From positions 737-64,736 of the forward strand of contig DEYL01000052.1 in assembly GCA_002364535.1 (NCBI GenBank): DNA of 64,000 nt, read 5' to 3'. Both the position numbers and the translations under genes were made by a program. Below are positions 8,984 to 17,291 of the stretch, in pieces. The notes below the pieces were generated by a model. The model ran no database searches, had not been told where the DNA came from, and saw nothing but the letters and a program-made list of their open reading frames with translations. Origin of the DNA: Flavobacteriaceae bacterium UBA3159. Its GTDB lineage: Bacteria; Bacteroidota; Bacteroidia; Flavobacteriales; Flavobacteriaceae. Position 1 is the stretch's first letter, and each line of letters begins with the position of its first letter.

Positions 8984-9879
8984 TCCCCTTTTGTCAGAGC
9001 ATTGAATCGCTTTTCAAGCCCTACATTCTTTTGTTGTAAGCTTAAAATTTTAAGGCCATTATCATGAGCAAAGTCAAAAACTTTCGGTCGCATATCCTCC
9101 TGTGTTTCAAAGGTTAACTCGTATTCAAAATCAAAGGTATTGACCACTGTTTTGATGTAAGGTATTTTTTGTAGTGCCACATTTTCTACACGATAATCAA
9201 AACTCACAGACACCACCTGACGATCGTTGGTTTTTAACGCCTCAAGTGATTGATTTAATACCACTCTACCTTTGTTTAGAATCACCACTTTGTCGCACAT
9301 GGCCTCGACTTCTTGTAGAATATGAGTAGAGAGAAAAACCAATTTTTCTTTTCCCAGGCTTTGGATCAATTTTCTGATTTCAACGACTTGATTGGGATCC
9401 AGTCCCGTGGTCGGCTCATCCAAGATTAAGTATTGTGGGTCGTGAAGTAGTGCCGCAGCCAATCCCACCCTTTGTTTGTAACCCTTGGAGAGGATTTCAA
9501 TTTTTTTATGAAGATGCTCTGCCAGTCCCGTTTTTTTAATCACTTTCTCAAAGGGAGGTTTTTTTAGACCGTATAAATCCCCCACAAATTTCAGATACTC
9601 CTTAACATACATCTCTGGGTAAAGCGGATTGTTTTCTGGTAGATAACCCATTTGTTGTTGGATGTTTTTCGGTTGGACTCTCAAATCGAAAGCGCCGATC
9701 AAAACTTCTCCTTCCCATTGATTCAAATACCCTGTCAATATTTTCATCAAAGTGGTTTTCCCCGCACCGTTGGGACCCAACAATCCGATAACTCCATTTT
9801 CATTAAAGGCCAATGAAATATTCTTTAAAGCAACGGTCTTACCGTAGTTTTTAGACAACTGTTGGATGTTTATGCCCAA
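8980..9879 (-). CDS. gldA: Gliding-motility type ABC transporter ATP-binding protein GldA
   Basis: 299 residues, close to the known length of flavobacterial GldA. Walker A is GPNGAGKTT (35-43). The signature LSKGYKQRVGLA and Walker B LILDEPTTGLDP follow, with the H-loop in STHILQEVEAM. The C-terminal 80 residues form the extra domain seen in GldA. In gliding Bacteroidota, GldA pairs with the membrane proteins GldF and GldG. Those genes are not in this window, so a role in motility is inferred from the close resemblance. A different ABC-2 exporter ATPase is the alternative. Confidence 0.82.
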   Translation of the reverse strand: MGINIQQLSKNYGKTVALKNISLAFNENGVIGLLGPNGAGKTTLMKILTGYLNQWEGEVLIGAFDLRVQPKNIQQQMGYLPENNPLYPEMYVKEYLKFVGDLYGLKKPPFEKVIKKTGLAEHLHKKIEILSKGYKQRVGLAAALLHDPQYLILDEPTTGLDPNQVVEIRKLIQSLGKEKLVFLSTHILQEVEAMCDKVVILNKGRVVLNQSLEALKTNDRQVVSVSFDYRVENVALQKIPYIKTVVNTFDFEYELTFETQEDMRPKVFDFAHDNGLKILSLQQKNVGLEKRFNALTKGD

Positions 9880-9954
9880 GGCTTATATTGTTATTGGTTA
9901 GTTAAAAAAAATCGATCAAATCAGGTTAACGGACAACTTTTAAAAGTGTAATTT

Positions 9955-9962
9955 CAAAGTTA
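9955..9962 (-). promoter_or_regulatory. Candidate Bacteroidota -7 box for gldA
   Basis: On the minus strand the octamer reads TAACTTTG, an exact match to TAnnTTTG, 75 bases before the gldA ATG. A T-rich TTTTTC stretch lies about 16 bases further upstream as a weak -33 element. The match is short, so it is only a candidate. Confidence 0.4.
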
Positions 9963-10012
9963 GGGAATAATGATTTTTGAAAAAGGAAAAATAGGATCTA
10001 ATATATTTATGC

Positions 10013-11005
10013 CTAATGACGATGCCTGAGAATTTGATCCATAACCCAACTTGTATGGACTGCTGTTTCTCCAGTTGAGGGATGCGAAAAATTTCCCTCC
10101 AACAGATGTTTTTTCAAATCTTCGACATGCGTAATTTGAACATGTTTGGGATGGGTTATAGAAAGCTCGACTTCTTCCCCTTCTTTATTTAACACCAACG
10201 GGTTTTCCTCAAAAACAGAAAACTGAATCTTTCCTTTACTGCCAAAAATTTCAACCCGATCCATCGGTTCTATTCCAAAGTTCCAGACTCCTACTCCCGT
10301 CACACCTCCTTGGTGAAACCAGCAGGCCGAAATAGCATCCTTTGCAGCATATAAGCCTTGCTGGTTCAGGCTGATGCCTGAGACCTCCTGAATCTCTCCC
10401 AATAAGTAGATAAACAAATCAATACCGTGACTTGCCAGATCATCAAAATAACCACCCGGTGCAACCTTGGGATCAGTTCGCCAGTTGTAAGTCCCGGATA
10501 AATCCATGGTATTGGGGGATTGACTCAGGTGCGAATTGATGTGCCTGACATCTCCAATTTCATGATTCAGTAACCACTCCCTGACTTGCTTAAACCTGGG
10601 CAAGGATCGTCGGTAATAGGCAACAAAAAGAGGAATATCATTTTTTTTAAAAGCAAGTGCTATCTTTTTACTCTCTTCATAAGACGGTGCCAATGGTTTT
10701 TCGATACAACAGGCTTTACCTGCGTCAGCGACTTTAATTGCGTAAAACAAATGACTATCCGGGGGTGTAGCAATGTAGACTGCATCGATTTCCTCATCGT
10801 TGATTAAGGAGTCTGCATCGGTATAATATTTTTCTACGCCATGTCGAAGGGCATAGTCCTTGACTTTGTTCTCATTACGTCTCATTACGGCTTTCAACTC
10901 AAAACCCACTGTTTTTTGATAGGCCGGCCCACTTTTGACCTCTGTCACATCTCCACAACCTATAATACCCCATCGCAGTGGAGCGGAATATTCTTTTTTT
11001 ATCAT
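10013..11005 (-). CDS. Gfo/Idh/MocA family NAD(P)-dependent oxidoreductase
   Basis: 330 residues. The N-terminal Rossmann fold has WGIIGCGDVTEVK, then AVYIATPPDSH and the family lysine in CIEKPLAPS (EKP motif, about 96-99). The C-terminal half is the GFO_IDH_MocA substrate domain (GGYFDDLASHGIDLFIYLLG, with a D..SH.ID motif). Family members oxidise or reduce sugars, inositols and similar compounds; the substrate cannot be told from sequence. It stands alone, about 130 bases upstream of gldA on the same strand. Confidence 0.88.
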   Translation of the reverse strand: MIKKEYSAPLRWGIIGCGDVTEVKSGPAYQKTVGFELKAVMRRNENKVKDYALRHGVEKYYTDADSLINDEEIDAVYIATPPDSHLFYAIKVADAGKACCIEKPLAPSYEESKKIALAFKKNDIPLFVAYYRRSLPRFKQVREWLLNHEIGDVRHINSHLSQSPNTMDLSGTYNWRTDPKVAPGGYFDDLASHGIDLFIYLLGEIQEVSGISLNQQGLYAAKDAISACWFHQGGVTGVGVWNFGIEPMDRVEIFGSKGKIQFSVFEENPLVLNKEGEEVELSITHPKHVQITHVEDLKKHLLEGNFSHPSTGETAVHTSWVMDQILRHRH

Positions 11006-11150
11006 TTCAATCTTTTGTTCTGTATTGAAAGATATTGTTTTTCAAGAGAACGAGACCTCCCTTTCCAACTTTTACGATTACTTTCCTCCTTTTTTGATCA
11101 ATACCAAAAATTAATAAGGACACCTGCCACTGAGACCACAAAAAAGTCTT

Positions 11151-11814
11151 TTAGAGGTTTAGGTAATCTCCTCCGCTTAAAACCAAGTCATTAACCCCCT
11201 CCCCGTTGGGATGATTGAGTCCAACATTACTGGTGTGTCGGAATTCCGATCTAAAGTCAAAATATATATTTTCTAATAATTCCTCATTCAACCCAATCAG
11301 GAAGTTATCAGAAAAAACAAATCCATCGGCTTGTCTTTGTGAAGTGCCGGACACATAGTTGAGCCCCGACGAAAAAAGTCCATAGAAGTACTGGGCTTCC
11401 TCAAATAGTATCCGGCGAATCAATACCCCTGCATTGATCCCAAATTCATAACCGTTGATTTCATCAGCGATTTTGTCAATATGCCTGAATTTGGTCAAAT
11501 TGTATTGTGGCTTAACCAAAAGGTCTAATCCCCATTTTTCCCGCTTCAAAAACCCTAATAATATTGCAATTGGAAAAACAATATTTAGTCATCATAAGTT
11601 ACGTTAAGTCCTGGAGAGTAGGTATTTTCTCCTTTTGAAAGCAGGTGATCGTGTTTTTTTTAATATCCTTTTCATTTATTTCATAGAGTAATTGATCGAC
11701 ATTTTGCCCACCAAAACAAGAGACCAAACCCAGTCGGTGGGTTGAGAGATCGGACTGTGATGAAACAAAAAAGAAGGATAAAACATCGAGGAGCGTTAAA
11801 ATCAGCATTTTCAT
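11151..11814 (-). pseudogene. Frameshifted PagL-like acyloxyacyl hydrolase (lipid A 3-O-deacylase family)
   Basis: Three reading frames must be joined to get a family-like protein. The first (from ATG at 11814) gives a signal peptide and HRLGLVSCFGGQN. After a run of eight A's the second gives GENTYSPGLNVTYDD then a stop and LFFQLQYY. The third (from about 11549) gives GFLKREKWGLDLL to the end and holds the family motifs: GFVFSDNFLIGL, and the catalytic-type segment FRHTSNVGLNHPN with His and Ser. Intact homologues are outer-membrane beta-barrels that remove an acyl chain from lipid A. At least two frameshifts plus a stop make this a likely dead gene. Neighbouring genes are intact, so base-calling error is less likely. 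Confidence 0.68.
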
Positions 11815-11978
11815 GAGTAGTTATTATGTTGAGCAGCGATAAGTTGGGGCCTTACTCTAGCGTTAAAGTACCAAAACAAGAAATAAAAAATTATTTTTAC
11901 ATCTTAAAACTCAAGATTATTGGTACAAATGATTACTAGGCATTACATCAATTAATCTACAAAAAATCCATAAAATGG

Positions 11979-12009
11979 TTTGTTTTTGTGAAAAGCTATC
12001 ATACATTTG
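11979..12009 (+). promoter_or_regulatory. Bacteroidota-type promoter of the phe/tyr operon
   Basis: A -33 element TTTG (11979-11982), a 19-base spacer and a perfect -7 element TACATTTG (12002-12009) match the Bacteroidota sigma-factor consensus. Transcription would start near 12015, about ten bases before the leader peptide ATG. This is the best promoter match in the window and it sits exactly where the attenuator needs it. Confidence 0.75.
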
Positions 12010-12025
12010 TCCCGATAACTAAGAC

Positions 12026-12094
12026 ATGAATAACAATTTTTTTTACTACAACAACGTTTATTACTTCTATACTGAGGATAGAAGGACTTTGTAG
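12026..12094 (+). CDS. Phe/Tyr-rich leader peptide of the aromatic amino acid operon
   Basis: A 22-codon ORF starting MNNNFFYYNNVYYFY and ending TEDRRTL. Eight of its 22 residues are Phe or Tyr (positions 5-8 and 12-15), the end products of the operon downstream. It starts about ten bases after the predicted transcription start. Its stop codon lies inside the RNA segment that can form the antiterminator. This is the classical design of a transcription attenuator: low charged tRNA-Phe or tRNA-Tyr stalls the ribosome and keeps the operon on. The function is inferred; the ORF and codons are read directly. Confidence 0.85.
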   Translation: MNNNFFYYNNVYYFYTEDRRTL

Positions 12095-12125
12095 TAATCT
12101 ATAAATATAGTAAACAAAAAGTCCT
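12043..12125 (+). promoter_or_regulatory. Competing RNA hairpins of the phe/tyr attenuator (segments 1:2 and 2:3)
   Basis: Segment 1 contains TTACTACA (12043-12050, within the Tyr codons), which pairs perfectly with TGTAGTAA (12090-12097). Inside it, CTTCTAT (12064-12070) pairs with ATAGAAG (12078-12084). The alternative is AGGACTTT (12083-12090) with AAAGTCCT (12118-12125), which uses the 5' arm of the terminator and so acts as antiterminator. The two structures share bases 12083-12090 and cannot coexist. A ribosome stalled at the Phe/Tyr codons would cover segment 1 and favour the antiterminator. Confidence 0.78.
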
Positions 12126-12147
12126 GATTTATCGGGACTTTTTTTTT
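12116..12147 (+). terminator. Attenuator terminator upstream of pheA
   Basis: AAAAAGTCCTGA (12116-12127) pairs with TCGGGACTTTTT (12132-12143) in a 12-bp stem with one T·G pair and a four-base loop, followed by an unbroken T tract to 12147. It lies only 6 bases before the pheA ATG, so it can only serve to stop transcription before the operon. Confidence 0.85.
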
Positions 12148-12152
12148 GAGCT

Positions 12153-12974
12153 ATGACACAAAAAATAGCCATACAGGGAATTAAGGGATCTTTCCACGAT
12201 CGGGTGGTAGAAGAGTACTATCCCCTAGCTCCGGAACTAATGGAGTGCTTGAGCTTTGATGCCCTGGCCAAGGCAGTGGCCTCAGGAACTTGTGATCAGG
12301 CAGTGATGGCCATAGAAAATTCTATTGCAGGATCCATCTTACCCAATTACGCCCTCTTGGATCAATACGAACTCGTCATTACGGGGGAGCATTATCTAAG
12401 TATCGAACACAATTTAATGGTCCTTCCCGGACAAAAAATTGAAGACATCCAAGAAGTCCATTCGCATCCCATGGCCTTGTTACAGTGTAAAAAATTCTTT
12501 CGTGATTACCCCCATATAAAATTGATAGAGAGTAATGATACGGCTGAGGAGGCGTTGAAGATCAGTAAGAAAAAGAGTACAGCTTGTGGGGCCATTGCTG
12601 GAAATAGAGCTGCAGAAATTTACGGTTTGGAAATTTTAAGCCCCTCCATCCAAACCATCAAAAACAACGTGACTCGTTTTGTAATTATCCAAAAGGACAA
12701 AGCGGAACAGTCAAACGAAATCAGCAAAGCAGCTTGGAAATTTGTTTTGGATCACAAACGCGGAAGCTTGGCTACGGCCCTAAATGTGGTCAGCGACTGC
12801 AACCTCAACCTGACCAAAATACAATCCCTGCCGGTTATCGAAACCCCTGGGAAATACGCTTTTTTCGTGGATGTCACTTTTGACAACCCCAAAGACTATT
12901 TTAAAGCCAAATCACTCTTACAAATAATGGCCACCGCCTTTAAGGTGTTGGGCGAATACCGTTCCGGAAAATAA
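12153..12974 (+). CDS. pheA: Prephenate dehydratase
   Basis: 273 residues, a monofunctional dehydratase without a fused chorismate mutase. The catalytic domain (about 1-185) has GIKGSFHD, the SIAGS and HPMALLQCK segments and the family motif NNVTRFVII. The C-terminal ACT domain (about 195-270) contains NLTKIQSLPV, a variant of the phenylalanine-binding ESRP motif (here QSLP), so feedback control by Phe is possible but may be altered. It makes phenylpyruvate from prephenate. It is the first gene after the attenuator, and its stop shares one base with the next ATG. Confidence 0.94.
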   Translation: MTQKIAIQGIKGSFHDRVVEEYYPLAPELMECLSFDALAKAVASGTCDQAVMAIENSIAGSILPNYALLDQYELVITGEHYLSIEHNLMVLPGQKIEDIQEVHSHPMALLQCKKFFRDYPHIKLIESNDTAEEALKISKKKSTACGAIAGNRAAEIYGLEILSPSIQTIKNNVTRFVIIQKDKAEQSNEISKAAWKFVLDHKRGSLATALNVVSDCNLNLTKIQSLPVIETPGKYAFFVDVTFDNPKDYFKAKSLLQIMATAFKVLGEYRSGK

Positions 12975-14122
12975 TGAAAGCACGACGATTAAATACCGTT
13001 CAAGAATACTACTTCTCCAAAAAGTTGAGAGAGGTTGCCGCCATGGCGGCAGCGGGTAAGCCCGTCATCAATATGGGTATTGGCAGTCCGGATCTTCCTG
13101 CCCACCCAAAAGTTGTCGCTGCACTCAAGGATAGTTTCAATCACCCCAAGGTACATCAGTATCAAAGTTATCAGGGGCTTCCGGAGTTGCGTCAAGCCAT
13201 TGCCGACTTTTACCAAAAATACTATCACCACACCGCCGATCCCAACTGTGAAATCCTTCCCCTAATGGGGTCTAAGGAGGGAATAATGCACATTTCTATG
13301 GCCTTTTTAAACCCCGGTGACAAAGCCTTGATCCCCAATCCCGGTTACCCCACCTATCAGTCGGTAACTCGATTGGTAGAGGCAGCACCTGTTTTTTATG
13401 ATTTAAAAGCGGATCATCAATGGCAACCCGACTTGGAGGCTCTGGATCAAATGGACCTGACAGCAGTCAAACTCATGTGGGTTAACTATCCCCACATGCC
13501 CACAGGAGCCAATGCCCAAAAGCACACTTTTGAGAAATTAATTCGCTGGGCAAAGGAAAAAGATATTTTATTGGTCAACGACAATCCCTACAGTTTTGTT
13601 TTAACCGATCAACCCCAAAGCATGATGTCTGTCCACGGTGCAAAGGAAGTAGGCATGGAATTGAACTCCTTGAGTAAGTCATTTAATATGGCTGGCTGGC
13701 GTGTAGGAATGCTTTTGGGAAATAAAGAAAACATCAATGCAGTTTTAAAGGTTAAGAGCAATATGGATTCGGGTATGTTCTATGGCATCCAGAAGGGAGC
13801 CGTTGCTGCACTTCAGGCCCAAGAATCTTGGTTCAAAAAGTTGAATGATGTATATACCCAAAGGAGAAAATTGATCTTTGAATTGGCCACCCTTTTGAAT
13901 ACAGATTTCGACATTCATAGCAGTGGACTTTTTGTATGGGCCAAGCTAAGAGACAAATCCAAATCTTCGGTCGAATACATAGAGGAAATTTTACAAAAGT
14001 ACCATGTTTTTATAGCGCCCGGCAGTATATTTGGCAGCCAAGGCGAGGGATACATCCGTTTCTCCCTTTGTGTGGAGGCGGTACAAATCAGCAAAGCCAT
14101 AGAAAGAATCAGTAAATCATGA
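12974..14122 (+). CDS. PLP-dependent class I/II aminotransferase, probably aromatic
   Basis: 382 residues. The fold-type I aminotransferase signature is clear: NPGYPTYQ, VNYPHMPTGA, and the PLP lysine K235 in NSLSKSFNMAGWRVGM. It lies between pheA and tyrA with one-base and four-base overlaps, so the likely job is transamination of phenylpyruvate and hydroxyphenylpyruvate, or of prephenate. The sequence also resembles LL-diaminopimelate aminotransferases, so the substrate is not certain. The assignment to aromatic amino acids rests on operon context. Confidence 0.85.
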   Translation: MKARRLNTVQEYYFSKKLREVAAMAAAGKPVINMGIGSPDLPAHPKVVAALKDSFNHPKVHQYQSYQGLPELRQAIADFYQKYYHHTADPNCEILPLMGSKEGIMHISMAFLNPGDKALIPNPGYPTYQSVTRLVEAAPVFYDLKADHQWQPDLEALDQMDLTAVKLMWVNYPHMPTGANAQKHTFEKLIRWAKEKDILLVNDNPYSFVLTDQPQSMMSVHGAKEVGMELNSLSKSFNMAGWRVGMLLGNKENINAVLKVKSNMDSGMFYGIQKGAVAALQAQESWFKKLNDVYTQRRKLIFELATLLNTDFDIHSSGLFVWAKLRDKSKSSVEYIEEILQKYHVFIAPGSIFGSQGEGYIRFSLCVEAVQISKAIERISKS

Positions 14123-14997
14123 AATTAGGCATAATAGGTGTTGGATTAATAGGAGGTTCGCTGGCGCTGTCTGCCCGGGAACACATTCCCGACGTAGAAA
14201 TTTACGGAAGCAATAGGAGTGAAGCCAATTTGCAGAAGTCTTTGGACTTGGGATTGATCGATTTCAGATTAGAGGATGCCCTGATCAAGCAAATGGATGT
14301 CATTCTACTGGCCATACCGGTCGATGTGGCAATGGAACGATTGGTTGACTTGTTGGATGAGGTCAACGACAATGCGTTGATCATGGATTTTGGATCTACC
14401 AAAGCTGCGATTTGTCAGCAGGTGGCTTTACATTCAAAACGGGGTCAATTTTTGGCCACCCACCCCATTGCAGGCACAGAGTATTCTGGCCCTGTGGCAG
14501 CACTGCCGGATTTGTTTCAAGATAAGATTCAAATCCTTTGTGAAACTCAAAAAACCCGCCCCGATTTGTTCGAATGGGCCCATGATTGGTTCAAAAAAAC
14601 AGGGATGAACCTCAGAGAAATGGATCCCGTGGAGCATGACCAACAAATTACCTACGTATCCCATTTGTCCCATATCAGCTCCTATATGTTGGGTAAAACC
14701 GTAATGGAAAAAGAAAAAGATCAGTCCGCTATTTTTGACATGGCCGGGAGTGGCTTTTCCTCTACAGTCCGTTTGGCAAAAAGCTCCCCACATATGTGGA
14801 TTCCCATTTTCAAACAGAACAAAGAAAACATCAGTGAAACACTATCACAATACATCAATAATTTAAATCAATTTAAAAAACTTTTGGATGCTGATAAATT
14901 TGACATATTGCACAAGCAAATTCTTGAAATCAATCAAATTCGTCAGATTTTAGAAGGCATTACTTTCAAAAAAACAACAATTAAAAATGGAAAATAG
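14119..14997 (+). CDS. tyrA: Prephenate dehydrogenase
   Basis: 292 residues. It starts with a NAD(P) Rossmann motif GIIGVGLIGGSLAL, then DFGSTKA, the active-site segment THPIAGTEYSG (about 113-123) and HDQQITYVSHLSH, all typical of TyrA. It oxidises and decarboxylates prephenate to hydroxyphenylpyruvate. There is no fused chorismate mutase or ACT domain; mutase activity comes from the next gene. It overlaps the aminotransferase by 4 bases and the next gene by 11. Confidence 0.93.
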   Translation: MKLGIIGVGLIGGSLALSAREHIPDVEIYGSNRSEANLQKSLDLGLIDFRLEDALIKQMDVILLAIPVDVAMERLVDLLDEVNDNALIMDFGSTKAAICQQVALHSKRGQFLATHPIAGTEYSGPVAALPDLFQDKIQILCETQKTRPDLFEWAHDWFKKTGMNLREMDPVEHDQQITYVSHLSHISSYMLGKTVMEKEKDQSAIFDMAGSGFSSTVRLAKSSPHMWIPIFKQNKENISETLSQYINNLNQFKKLLDADKFDILHKQILEINQIRQILEGITFKKTTIKNGK

Positions 14998-16069
14998 CAA
15001 AGAAATGAGTACCTGGTTAAATGATTTCCGACTGGATCATCCGTTGGTCATTGCCGGCCCATGTAGTGCAGAAACAGAGGACCAAGTACTGAAAATTGCA
15101 CACCAACTCAAAGATACTGATGTTACAGTTTACCGTGCAGGAATATGGAAACCCAGAACCAGACCCGGTATGTTTGAAGGGGTAGGGGCCATAGGTTTGG
15201 ACTGGCTCAAAAAAGTAAAGGAACAAACAGGACTGTTGATCTCAACCGAGGTGGCCAACAAAGACCACGTAAAACTGGCATTGGAAGCAGACATTGATAT
15301 TTTATGGATTGGGGCTCGATCTACAGTGAGTCCATTCATCATTCAGGAAATTGCCGACGCATTAAAGGGAACGGATAAAATCGTTTTGGTCAAAAATCCT
15401 GTTAATCCCGATTTGGCCCTATGGATGGGCGGTCTGGAAAGACTCTACTCTGCTAACATCAAAAAACTGGGTGTAATTCACAGAGGTTTTTCTACCTACG
15501 ACAAATCAAAATACCGTAACAATCCTGAGTGGCAAATTGCAGTTGAGTTCCAAAATAAATTTCCCGATATACCATTGATCTGTGATCCATCGCATATTGC
15601 CGGACGTAGGGACTTGATTTTTGATCTCAGTCAAAGAGCTTTGGATCTTAATTTTGATGGTCTGATGATCGAAACCCACTGGGACCCGGACAATGCGTGG
15701 AGTGATGCCAAACAACAGGTTACCCCTTCACGCTTGGTAGAGATCATGAATGATTTAAAGATAAGAAAAGTGACTACTGACGAAAAAAGTTACCAAACCG
15801 AATTGGTTACACTACGTGAGCAAATTGACGTGAGTGATCAAGCCATTTTGGATGCTTTGGGCAAACGAATGAAAGTCGCTCAGTACATTGGTCAACTCAA
15901 AAAAGACAACAACGTCGCGGTGCTACAAAACAAACGTTGGAATGAAATTTTGGAGACCATGCAAGCTGAGGGCGGAGAAAGAGGTTTGAGTGAGGAATTC
16001 ATCACCCGAATCTTTAAAGCCATACATCAAGAGTCGATCAATCACCAAGAAAAGGTGATCAATGGATAA
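14987..16069 (+). CDS. Bifunctional 3-deoxy-7-phosphoheptulonate synthase / chorismate mutase
   Basis: 360 residues. Residues about 1-255 form a class I DAHP synthase related to KDO-8P synthase (VIAGPCSAET, GIWKPRTRPG, GARSTVSPF, HWDPDNAWSD). Residues about 265-350 form an AroQ-type helical chorismate mutase (LREQIDVSDQAILDALGKR, VAQYIGQLKK). The protein therefore catalyses the first step of the shikimate pathway and the branch step to prephenate, feeding PheA and TyrA in the same operon. The mutase is C-terminal, an order known from Bacteroidota. Confidence 0.93.
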   Translation: MENSKEMSTWLNDFRLDHPLVIAGPCSAETEDQVLKIAHQLKDTDVTVYRAGIWKPRTRPGMFEGVGAIGLDWLKKVKEQTGLLISTEVANKDHVKLALEADIDILWIGARSTVSPFIIQEIADALKGTDKIVLVKNPVNPDLALWMGGLERLYSANIKKLGVIHRGFSTYDKSKYRNNPEWQIAVEFQNKFPDIPLICDPSHIAGRRDLIFDLSQRALDLNFDGLMIETHWDPDNAWSDAKQQVTPSRLVEIMNDLKIRKVTTDEKSYQTELVTLREQIDVSDQAILDALGKRMKVAQYIGQLKKDNNVAVLQNKRWNEILETMQAEGGERGLSEEFITRIFKAIHQESINHQEKVING

Positions 16070-16072
16070 ATA

Positions 16073-16099
16073 AAAAGCCTCCAAAAGCTGACTTTTTTA
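16073..16099 (+). terminator. Weak candidate terminator between convergent genes
   Basis: AAAAAGC and GCTgaCTTTTTT can form a short, bulged stem followed by a T run, in the 31-base gap between the DAHP synthase gene and the convergent aminotransferase. The stem is poor. Confidence 0.3.
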
Positions 16100-16100
16100 A

Positions 16101-17279
16101 TTAGCCTAAAGCGTTTTTGATTCTTTCGACAGCTGTCTTAATTTCCTCTTCGGAGGCCGCATAGGAAATTCTTATGCAATCAGAATTTCCGAAGGCCTCG
16201 CCCGTAACCGAAGCTACGTGAGCTTCTTCCAATAAGAACAAGGCAAAGTCATTGGCATTTTCGATGGTTTTACCTTTGATGGTTTTGCCAAAATAAGAGG
16301 ACACATCGGGAAAAACATAAAAAGCGCCCTGAGGTTCATTGAGTTTGAATTCGGGAATTTCAGAAAGTAGCTTCAAGATCAGAGCTCTTCTGTTGTTGAA
16401 CTCATCCACCATGTATTGAATTTCGCTGGTAGGAGCCGAAACTGCTGCAATGGTTGCCCTTTGGGCAATACAGTTGGCACCAGAAGTCATTTGTCCCTGC
16501 ATTTTGTTACATGCTTTTGCGATCCATTCTGGTGCACCGATATAACCAATTCGCCATCCGGTCATGGCAAATGCTTTGGCTACCCCATTGACGGTAATGG
16601 TTCTGTCGTACAATTCAGGAATGGCAGCAATGCTGAAATGCGGTGTGCCGTAATTGATGTGTTCATAAATTTCATCCGACAATATATAGATGTCAGGGTA
16701 TTTTTGTAAAACGGCTCCCAGAGCACGGTACTCTGCTTCCGTATAGATGGTTCCACTGGGATTGTTCGGAGAATTAAACATCACCAATTTAGTTTTGGGA
16801 GTGATAGCCGCTTCGAGTTGTTCCGGTGTAATTTTAAAATCAGTTGCTATGGATGAAGGAATGATGATGGATTTTGCTTCTGCCAAAGTAGCAATGGCCG
16901 AATAACTCACCCAGTAAGGCGCAGGCAATAAGACCTCATCACCAGAATCAAGCAATACCATACATACATTGGCTATGGACTGCTTGGCTCCGGTAGAGAC
17001 AACGACCTGCGAGGCTTGGTATTCCAATCCATTATCGCGTTTAAATTTTTCACAGATTGCAGCTTTTAGGTCTGCATAACCATCGACCGGTGAATAGGAG
17101 TTGTAATTCTCCTTTACCGCCTGTATGGCAGCCTCCTTGATAAATTCAGGGGTGTTGAAATCGGGTTCTCCAAGACTGAGACCGATGATATCAATACCTT
17201 GATTCTTTAATTCTCTGGCTTTTGCCGCCATAGCCAAAGTGGCCGAGGCAGGCAAGCTCTTTATTCGATTGGATAACAT
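16101..17279 (-). CDS. Aspartate-type aminotransferase (PLP-dependent, class I)
   Basis: 392 residues, standard length. It contains LGEPDFNTP near the N-terminus, APYWVSY, NSPNNPSGT (169-177), SDEIYEH (201-207) and the PLP lysine K235 in NGVAKAFAMTGWRIGY, a strong match to the Ib aspartate aminotransferase group. Likely reaction: aspartate plus 2-oxoglutarate to oxaloacetate plus glutamate. Some family members also accept prephenate, which would fit with the convergent aromatic operon. It starts 12 bases after the desaturase stop and may be cotranscribed with it. Confidence 0.88.
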   Translation of the reverse strand: MLSNRIKSLPASATLAMAAKARELKNQGIDIIGLSLGEPDFNTPEFIKEAAIQAVKENYNSYSPVDGYADLKAAICEKFKRDNGLEYQASQVVVSTGAKQSIANVCMVLLDSGDEVLLPAPYWVSYSAIATLAEAKSIIIPSSIATDFKITPEQLEAAITPKTKLVMFNSPNNPSGTIYTEAEYRALGAVLQKYPDIYILSDEIYEHINYGTPHFSIAAIPELYDRTITVNGVAKAFAMTGWRIGYIGAPEWIAKACNKMQGQMTSGANCIAQRATIAAVSAPTSEIQYMVDEFNNRRALILKLLSEIPEFKLNEPQGAFYVFPDVSSYFGKTIKGKTIENANDFALFLLEEAHVASVTGEAFGNSDCIRISYAASEEEIKTAVERIKNALG

Positions 17280-17291
17280 TAAAAAATTAAC

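Noticed and set aside
10841..11194. 117-codon open frame on the + strand opposite the Gfo/Idh gene
   Set aside because: It is the antisense of a certain gene and crosses into the frameshifted PagL-like remnant; no family features.
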